DNA of 64,000 nt, from positions 682,001-746,000 of the forward strand of contig RCAB01000003.1 in assembly GCA_003640385.1 (NCBI GenBank), written 5' to 3'. The notes beneath the pieces are model-generated. The model saw only the letters and a list, made by a program, of their open reading frames with translations. It searched no databases and was not told the DNA's origin. Each line of letters begins with the position of its first letter. The first letter of the stretch is position 1. Shown in pieces: positions 56,365 through 64,000 of this stretch. The position numbers and the translations under genes are program-made. The DNA comes from Setaria digitata. Taxonomy: Eukaryota > Nematoda > Chromadorea > Rhabditida > Setariidae.

Positions 56365-59269
56365 TTAAATATCTGCCAACACATTACTAAAGAGTTGCGA
56401 TGAAAAAAAAAGAAAATTGAAAGAATTTATTATATATAAATCCGACTGTTTAATAACCTCAAGCTGTCGTCTCCATTTATTTATATGCAGTACTCGTTCG
56501 GTCCGTCGTCTTCTCTCCGTAAAGAAGTAAATGAAAGGCGATAAAATTAGTTGTATAAATATAGCTCCAATTAGAAATGAACATATTATCTATAATAAGA
56601 AATGATGAAAATATACATTGATGGAAAATGAAATTAGAAGTTGCTATATTTCGAATGCAATCATTTGTTAAATATATGGATGTAGCTGCATCTTTATTCA
56701 AAAAGTGATAGAATTTCGATCTTATTCGCGTAATGAATTGAGTTTTTAACATTTTTTTTCTTAGAATGCTGTGAATCTCATTCACATCGCATTACAAAGA
56801 TATAATTACATATTTTCACGTGATGCTTCTGATTAACTACTAATATTGATTGAGTGGAAATTGATTATTTGTCATCAAATTTACTTTATAATTCAAAGCA
56901 TGCGAAAGATACAGCAACATAATGGAAAATAAGATACTTATACCTCTATACTTTTCGTGATGTCATGTACCACTTTCTTCCGACAACCAATGATTTGTTT
57001 CTCGTAGAATGGTTGTTTTGTCTCATCTGACAAACTTTGAAGTTAGTAGTGAAAGTTTTCTCGTCAAAGATCTTTGTGCTAAGATTGAAATTCATTTCAG
57101 AAACATATGAATAGAGAACAGACAAGTGAGAAATAAAACGTGACAGTAAAAAGAGAGAGTTAAAAATTAAATATTTGCTATTCATAGGATGAATTAAGTA
57201 CTCATTTTACGATTAGGCATGCTTAAAATGTATTGGAAAGATTGCTGATGCTGATTATAAAAAGTGGAATGAACTTTTCTCAAGATACAGTGCACATAAA
57301 AAATTTGTTTCCAAACAACAAGAAGGTGTGAATCTTCTTGGAAACCAGCTATCTGACCACCATAAGTCTTGTTTCGTCTTCTGAAACCTTTACTTACTTC
57401 ACTTCCTTCCATCAAAATGATATTCTACGCAAGTCTATAACGTTATGCCGATTTGATTCCACCACAGATATGAAGCTGAATGATGAGAGTGTTACAGCTA
57501 AGTGGTTTTACACGTATCGGATCGATACAGAAAATACTGATCATGAATAACGACAGTGTAAAACCTTATGATGAGTAAATGTTCCGGAATACAGACTTAA
57601 CCATTCGTGCGATCCTTCAACTCCACAGCATTCCAACTGTCGTTGCACCGAATCGACCTTAAAGATTAATCAACAATTGATAGAATTTTGATTAATTAGA
57701 AATTCGTATTTACCGTTTTAAACAGCCACAAAATCAAATCAAGAACTCATTTCAAATCTTTTTCTTCTGAAATGCTTTGGTGATCTCAAAATTTACAAAA
57801 AACGAACAAATGCGAGATATTTATCAAGTTTTTTGATGATTGGCTCATTTTCAAACAGGTCACGAACACTGATATTATCTTTGACTGAACTGCCTTTGTT
57901 AAAATTTTGTTCAGTGACATTCAGACTCACTGAATCATTTTTCATCTCTGTTACATTCAACTGAAATTACTATGAATTACACCGAAAATCATCATTTTCA
58001 CTAAACAAGCACTTTTCTAGCGTTAAGAATAATTAAAATACATATTCATTTTGTAATTACCGATGGTGCAGTCAAATTTGATGAATAATAATGAATAAGA
58101 TGAAATTTGTCAATCCATGAACTGCTAAAAGCTTTGCTTGAAGCTTGCGATGCTGTCAAAGCAAGCATTATTCCTGGCGAAATATTTTCAAGTATATCAA
58201 ACGACATTTTCGCTACTTTCAATCATGAAAAAATCAAAACACTGATATCTTACTGTAATTGAAGAATGTGTCATGGTACCTTTATTTGAATACAGGTGTA
58301 AGTCTAACTCATAATAGTCATACTACCATAATTTATTCAAATAAAATTATATCTTACTATCAAAATCTATTTTTATATATGCATATAAGTATTATCATAA
58401 TCCATTTACACATGAGTTAATTTTACCTGATATGGAAAAAGGAAAGATGATAATCAGTTGGCACAACAGGGTTATTATCAGGAAATATTTGATAATTTCA
58501 TAGTTGCTACCCATCATCAATAAGAATGTTACGATATCTGTTATCACCATAATACCTATAGTTAGGGAATCAAGAAAAGAGATAATTAAAAGATAACTTT
58601 TTCTACAATAATGACTTTAGTTTCATCCAAATTATTATGGTTTGTCAATTAAATCTCTTTTGATATTAATTTTTACCCTTACAAAGATGATAAGTAATCA
58701 TTCAAAAATTTTTTTTTCTATCTGAATATTATTTTACAGTTCCTTTTAACACTATAAACAACCCACATGTAAAGGCTACATACTCAACAAAAAACTCCAA
58801 CAAATTATTTCGTCCATATAATCTGATATCAAGCAAATAAGGCTGTATTAACAGCGTGAATGATTGATAAAGGACTGAAAAAATATCATAATCAGTGCTT
58901 ATTAATAATTCTTAAGTAGTCATTCTCGACTGGAAGTCGAACTGCATGTCGAAGATGACAAACGACTACGATTTTTTCCAGCAAAGTTGGGAGTCAGTAT
59001 TCATCATGATCCATCAGTTACTTCACAATAAATTGTTCTTATGTCAAACAGATGCATAGATTGAATTACTTTTACTGCATCTTATTTCTGAAGGACGATA
59101 ACATATTAGTGAGGAAAAAATGAGATGGAGTGGAAAGAAAGCTTTGCATTAACTGCAATAACAGTTAAAAGAGTAATAATAGTGAAGAAATTATCATACC
59201 AGTGAAAACTACACAGCTTTTTAGGATCATCACCATCAGAGCTATTGATAAACCACTTGGTCGTCTCAT
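56365..59269 (-). CDS. Divergent tetraspanin, four-pass membrane protein
   Basis: Well-supported exons: 59200-59269, 58767-58874, 58427-58555, 58061-58215, 57808-57960 and about 57560-57657 (minus strand, phases join). Membrane segment 1 is LSIALMVMILKSCVVFTV, segment 2 FVEYVAFTCIMVITDIV, segment 3 IIKYFLIITLLCQLIIIF. The large extracellular loop follows and carries the tetraspanin CCG motif (VQRQLECCGVEG). A further exon around 56950-57042 encodes FYEKQIIGCRKKV, typical of the loop end, and 56365-56596 encodes the fourth segment (IICSFLIGAIFIQLILSPF) with a basic tail (ERRRRTERV) and stop at 56365. Joints between 57560 and 56596 are unresolved; a piece at about 57430-57510 may be an extra exon. 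The loop is unusually long and has NVT, NDS, NVT and NIS sequons before the CCG. Tetraspanins organise membrane microdomains. Confidence 0.75.
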
Positions 59270-60575
59270 AGTTCCAGTAAACGTTATCAAAAATTCTGGT
59301 TATCTTCGTTAATTTATATTATATTTTCTTCTTGAAAAATGCAAATTTCCAGCAATTCATGATTAATTGTTCTGTTTGTAAGAATTGAATTTCTTTATTA
59401 CTTAAATCAATTATTGCTTGCTTTTTGATATATCAACAAAGTGAGGTGGTCGACTTTTTATTATATATATACAAAAGAAAATGTTAGATGTACAAAACGC
59501 TAGCGGAATTCAATACGTAGCACATTTTCTAGTTGACGGTCCAGAGACATTTTCTCTTTTTTTGAAGAATTCTGATAGTACCAACATTTAACTATTTGTT
59601 TTGACCGATTAGAGCAGGTCATGATGCTAGTGAGGAAACAAAATATGCATTTGGCCTGTCATTATCAGAAGACAATAAACCATATTTATTATATGAATAT
59701 TAATATGAATAGTTTACTAATACTCATTTATATCACTAGCAGCAATTATTAACCATACATTATTGTCCACATGGAAAAAGTCAAATTAGTTTTGTCAAAA
59801 AAATTTTCACTAAGCTAAAAAATTTAAATAGCACGGACAATTCTTTTAGCACCATTAAAATGTTTGCTTTAAATTGAACAGCAAAATTCATGCCAATACC
59901 CATAGTTCACTCGACAAAACTGTTTCAGCATCAACAATTGCTACTGAATAGCAAATGGTGTGTTTTACCACTTAAAAGATTATTCGGTTACCATTATTCT
60001 TGATTACTAGTATATGATTCCCGATATTGCATAAATCATGTGATGATCGAGCTTCAAAGGGTGTCTCTCCGACAATAGTAGTGAAATTTCTTGCAATCTA
60101 AAACTGGGCCAATTTTTTTTTTAACTTCATAGAAATATAAATTAAGAATGAAAAAACACCAGTACACGGACAATCGAGCGATTTAGCTAACGAAGGAGTG
60201 AAGGCTGTTATAACTCATGAAGAATTAGTCAAGTATGAATTAAGAGCAAGATTTAGCTTGTTTTATAAAAAGTGTGGGCAAATTTCTTTTTTTTTTAACT
60301 TCATAGAAATATAAATTAAGAATGAAAAAACACCGATAACTACACCAGGAGATTCATTCATAGGAATGGAAATTCATTCAAAATAGAATTCAAAATAGAA
60401 GTGATAAGATTTTTCACCAATCTTAGATTACTTAATTCCAAAATATTCTATCATTTCACCATTGTCGTTTCTACTTTAGATAGTTGATTATTGATGATTA
60501 TTTGTGCATCAATACACTTATTTCTGTGTATCAACCTTTCTACTTTTCAAAAAAATTCTAAAATGTTTCAGGAGA
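59270..60575. promoter_or_regulatory. Upstream region shared by tetraspanin and MSP-like genes
   Basis: 1.3 kb between divergent start codons. It contains a 40-bp perfect direct repeat (60121-60160 and 60295-60334) flanking a coding-like segment. No promoter motif could be named. Confidence 0.45.
60121..60334. repeat. 40-bp perfect direct repeat flanking 134 bp
   Basis: Bases 60121-60160 recur identically at 60295-60334, and similarity extends leftwards through a GGGC-AATTT-T-run into 60105 and 60276. The enclosed 134 bp contains an open frame (NEKTPVHGQSSDLANEGVKA, then VITHEELVKYELRARFSLFY). Both copies end in the same NEKTP-encoding start, so the two downstream sequences branch from one common left part. 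Confidence 0.85.
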
Positions 60576-61876
60576 ATGGAAGGATTGAAATTTTACATTG
60601 AACCGAATTTAATTTATGTTGGCTCTAATGAGGAATTCATAAACATGCATGAAATCATTAATGAAAATTTATTCCCAATCATTTTCCGTGTGAATCTTTT
60701 CCCGTTAAAAAACTCCAGCTTCAGTTGTTTAGATTATTTATTTTATTATTATTAGTATTACTCTTACTATTATTACTATTCCTATTATTATTATTATTAT
60801 CATTTATATATTTGTTATTAATTATAGCAACTGCTCACTTCTACAATACCATTTACTAATGTTCTAATCTTAGATCAAAGTGACACATCCTCATGATTTC
60901 CGAGTGAACCCAGTTAGTGGTATTGTTGGTGCGAAGCAAACTTTAATGCTCAAAGTAATCAATGCAATAAGTTCTAAAAGTTATAAGTAGTACTAATTCT
61001 GGATATGAAATGTATTAAAAAAATCTTTCCTTTGAGATAAAACGACTTGAAACGTTACCTCGGAGCGATCGTTTTGATATCGAAGCATTACCATATATCG
61101 CAGAATTATTATGTAGAGAAAAGTTAGTTACTTCAGCAGAAAACAATGGCTCTGTCATACCCTTTAATTATTGAAAATAATTACTTGGTACACCTAGTGC
61201 AGAAAATTTCGATTTCACTTTAATTTTTTGTCATTAATTAAAGGAAATATTCTATTTCTAGACATACCAAACGAGTGCCATTACGGGAAAGAGTCCGATG
61301 GTTTTTTAGCTTCGGATACGTACCCGTTGTAAACTCAATAAGGTAAGCATGTTCAAATAAATATTTCAGTTCATCGATTCATCGAGGATGTCGTGAAGAA
61401 ATCAGTAATGTTGCTCTTGTACTTAGCAAATCATCAACTTAGAAAAACAGTTATGTTAATTATCAACAGTCATTCATTTCCCATAAAATAAAAAAAAAAA
61501 AATTGATTTCATTTTATCAATTCCACCCTAAACTTTTTTCATTTATCCTAAGTCTCTATTGTCATTCAATCCCTTCTTCAATTTTATCAGTTCTACCTCG
61601 AATCAATCTTAATGTTCACTGGAAGCGATTTTTAGATTCGCTTTATTCACCACATTTTAAAAATAAATTCCCACCTCTTCCAAAAACTAACACTTTAAGC
61701 ATACACATAATAAGTACCGTTTAAAAACTTATAGATACAAACAAATTGAACCGTGGGATGTAATATTTCCTGCACTGGATGATCCTGATAATCTTAAAAT
61801 TTCACCGCGTCTTTCTCAAATTTGTAAGGAAACTGGAATTACATCAGATGAAACGGTGAATCATATGAAACTTTAA
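60576..61876 (+). CDS. Small protein with N-ter MSP-like (major sperm protein) domain
   Basis: Five exons: 60576-60689, 60874-60954, 61037-61122, 61262-61342, 61735-61876; 168 codons with all phases joining. The first 65 residues (LKFYIEPNLIYVGSNEEFIN, FPIIFRIKVTHPHDFRVNPV, SGIVGAKQTLMLK) follow the MSP/VAP immunoglobulin-like pattern, in which PxxIxF, FRIK and PxxG...L elements recur. The rest (RERVRWFFSFGYVPVVNSIR, PWDVIFPALDDPDNLKISP) is not recognised. MSP-domain proteins in nematodes include sperm cytoskeletal and signalling proteins and ER-contact proteins, so the role here is open. GTTTCAG five bases before the ATG could be a spliced-leader acceptor. The exon 3 acceptor (TTTGAG, 61036) is weak. 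There is no membrane segment. Confidence 0.68.
60732..60802. repeat. ATT/TTA trinucleotide microsatellite
   Basis: Imperfect (ATT)n array in the first intron of the MSP-like gene, interrupted by CTT, CCT and AGT units. Simple repeat, probably polymorphic. Confidence 0.85.
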
Positions 61877-62617
61877 AAATTAAGTTTGAATTTCCAAACA
61901 GGGAACAATTTAGGTGTAATCCAGTAGCCCCATCTGCAGTCTAATATCCATTTTGGTAGCGATATACATTAATAAAAAAAGATATAAAGGAGCAAATAAC
62001 ATAAGTCAATTTTGCAATGTTTGAATATTACTGCTTGTTGAAAGCATTTCTTATCACTATTTTTTACTTTAACTTTATTAAATAGGGCCATTTAAATTTG
62101 AATGAATTTATTATATTGGATGCTGCAACAACTCGGAACGAAAAAATCTGTACTCTTTAATGTATGTTAAGATGCAAGATGTCCTTGTAAATTAAATGCT
62201 TAAATTTGTTTGAATGACAATTCAAAACGGAGCATGAAAATATATCCACTGTTCACATAAAAAAATGGAGATAATCCGAAATTAATAACCTTTGGTGCAT
62301 GTTATTAGTATTGAGACCGTTCATTTATTTCCAGTAGGCTACTGGGACTGAAATAATCAGTGCACTGATCACAAAGCAATAAAAATCAAACTTCATTTTC
62401 CCATTTAGTTGCTAACTAATTTTGAAAATTAACTACTGACTAAATGGTTACCAACCAGCAGCTTTATTGAATGTGTTGAATAAGAGATGCAAATAAACTA
62501 TAAAATACGATAATATCGAAACCAACAAAACTTATTATACTATATGTACCAGGAACAAATTTATAAATAAACAATACTAATATAGTAATACCTGAAACAA
62601 ATTTATACTTCCTCACA
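61877..62617. other. Convergent intergenic spacer
   Basis: 740 bp between the stop codons of the MSP-like gene and the PRP38 gene. AT-rich; no supported coding or RNA feature. Confidence 0.55.
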
Positions 62618-63953
62618 TCACCGTTCTCGATCTTTATCACGTTCCTTGTCTTTCCGATTGTTTCGTTCTGGAAATAATTGATTTGAAAAAACATAAAAAG
62701 CAAAATTAGTTCATGATAATTCCCCGCATTTCGTCTTTAATATTTTTTGAATTCGAACTGCAAGAAAGCCGTGTTTTCGAGTTTAGCAGGTCTTTTTTAT
62801 GACACTTGTTACGGTATGAACACCCTATCTTTCACTGCAAATGAACAAAAATTTCTAGCTTACTCAGATCTGTTCTATGATGAAAAAGAAAATAAGGAGG
62901 CCTTGTAGCACCTTTAGCATCTAACCATTATCACTCATCACGCTAAAACAACTATTGCATAATTTGAAACAACTATTGCATAATTATGTAAAATAACTAT
63001 TAAACATCCCAAACTACATTACCTCGATCTCGATATTCCGGTGAGCGATGACGTCGATCTCGGTCCCTATTCCTATCTTTTTCACGATCATTATCACGCT
63101 CTCTTTCGCGATCCCTTTCCCTTTCCCTATCCCGATCTCTACTTCGATCCACATCACGTTCACGCTCACGTTCTCTTGAGTAACTGCGTCGGCGAGTCAT
63201 AGCCTGTAATAGGGAAATATGGCTTACAATTAATACAAAAACGAGTAAAAAAAACTGCCTTCTTACTTAAGAAAATTTCGATTTCGTCAGAAGTAAAGGC
63301 TACAGTGGGACTAGCAACTAGAATAAAATATATGAACTTGCCTTTGAACGATCTTTTCTTTTGCGATTCCTGTCATCTTCATCTTCGGAATCCGATGATG
63401 ATAACTTATCGAGATCTTCATCTAATGCACTAACGTATGGTTGCAACTCCCCAACTTCCTCCAAAGTAATTCGTTTCTATAATTCATCTACTTATATAGC
63501 AAAATCCAGATTTCTATCGCGAATTTCATCAAAAAGTACAGCAAAAATAACTAGCATTTCACTGATTACAACATTTTCAAGTGTTAAATTCGGAACCAAT
63601 ATTTGCATTAAGGCACATTTGAACTTCAGATTCAAGTCAATATTGGTCATGCATTTAGCATGGCATACCGTTTCACTATTGCAATGCTTACCAGCTAAAA
63701 CCAAGTGTAAACTTCTCGAATTAGACTGCATTAATGAGAAACTTATCGAATAAAAAAAAAAAAATTTTTGTCTGCAGCCTCCGGCTCCAAGTTATTCACC
63801 TCAAGAAGTCGCAAAGAATACGAATAAGCAAGAATTCAATTAAATGTTGGCCAGAAATATGAATTACCTGTGTTCTGGGTAAATGAATATCACAATATCG
63901 CTCCTCGCGTAACAAATTGTCAATAAATTCATCCATGTAAACAATTTCAAACC
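62618..63953 (-). CDS. prp-38: PRP38/PRPF38A pre-mRNA-splicing factor, 3' part (5' end outside the window)
   Basis: PRP38 is a U4/U6.U5 tri-snRNP and spliceosome B-complex factor. Visible exons on the minus strand: 63868-63953, 63342-63476, 63023-63203, 62618-62667, phases joining. They encode the end of the PRP38 domain, GFEIVYMDEFIDNLLREERY, CDIHLPRTQKRITLEEVGEL, QPYVSALDEDLDKLSSSDSE, close to human PRPF38A (HVDEFIDELLHSERVCDIILPRLQKR, ending EPRVSALEEDMDDVESSEE). An acidic stretch follows, then a highly charged Arg/Asp/Glu tail (MTRRRSYSRERERERD, RDRDRERERDRERERDNDRE) ending KDKERDKDRER and a stop. Such RE/RD tails are common in splicing factors and replace the RS-rich tail of the human protein. 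The intron after 63342 starts with GC (AAG|GCAAGT). The N-terminal, larger part of the domain lies beyond 64000. Confidence 0.93.
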
Positions 63954-64000
63954 CTGTAAAGGTGTTCATTTAATGCGAAAAGCGTTCAAAACTAAAAAAC

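Noticed and set aside
56477..56785. 102-codon minus-strand frame beginning MNEIHSIL
   Set aside because: Other frame of the tetraspanin exon for membrane segment 4; the used frame gives a clean hydrophobic segment with a basic tail.
63361..63753. 130-codon plus-strand Ser-rich frame
   Set aside because: Complement of the acidic exon of PRP38 plus part of an intron.

Overview
The window looks like nuclear DNA of a nematode, probably a filarial or related clade III species; this is inferred from style and not proven. The DNA is AT-rich. Coding sequence is cut into many short exons with TTTTCAG- or TTNCAG-like acceptors, introns are mostly 100-600 bp, and A/T homopolymers are frequent. The proteins recognised are animal or nematode ones (NSY-1/ASK kinase, PLD-1, PRRC1, PRP38, a tetraspanin, an MSP-domain protein). 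No bacterial operons, CRISPR arrays, rRNA or tRNA genes were seen. Two single N bases (19218, 19835) mark unresolved assembly positions.

Layout, left to right. (1) 61-3037, minus: PRRC1-like protein, complete, 6 exons. (2) 4420-15698, minus: phospholipase D1 (pld-1 type), 26 exons, about 1277 aa, both HKD motifs intact. (3) 15.7-29.8 kb: a gene-poor 14 kb stretch with three weak candidate loci (about 15.83-16.37, 20.83-21.39 and 25.89-26.63 kb), a hairpin and a 54-bp tandem duplication. (4) 29837-35650, plus: PP2C-like phosphatase of the Drosophila CG9801 type, 13 exons, 819 aa. (5) 37442-48801, minus: ASK/NSY-1 MAP3K, 28 exons, 1452 aa, convergent with the phosphatase. (6) 50411-54449, plus: SNM1/Apollo-like metallo-beta-lactamase protein whose metal-binding motifs are partly lost. 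(7) 56365-59269, minus: divergent tetraspanin with an enlarged, glycosylatable loop. (8) 60576-61876, plus: small protein with an N-terminal MSP-like domain. (9) 62618-63953 and beyond, minus: 3' part of a PRP38/PRPF38A splicing factor, cut by the window edge.

Exon boundaries were set by hand from GT-AG sites (two probable GC-AG cases), frame continuity and remembered family sequences. For genes 1, 2, 4, 5, 6, 8 and 9 every exon phase joins without a frameshift, which supports the models strongly. The tetraspanin still has unresolved joints near its 3' end. The genes do not form one pathway. PLD1 and PRRC1 both act in membrane traffic, and NSY-1 and the PP2C-like protein are signalling proteins, but any link between neighbours is inference.

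The most unusual item is the SNM1/Apollo-like gene. It keeps the family fold markers but has lost several metal ligands (the HxHxDH motif reads NAHSRY and the TGDFR motif reads TGFFR), so it may be a catalytically dead relative. It also carries a decayed copy of part of its own exon 7 in the preceding intron.
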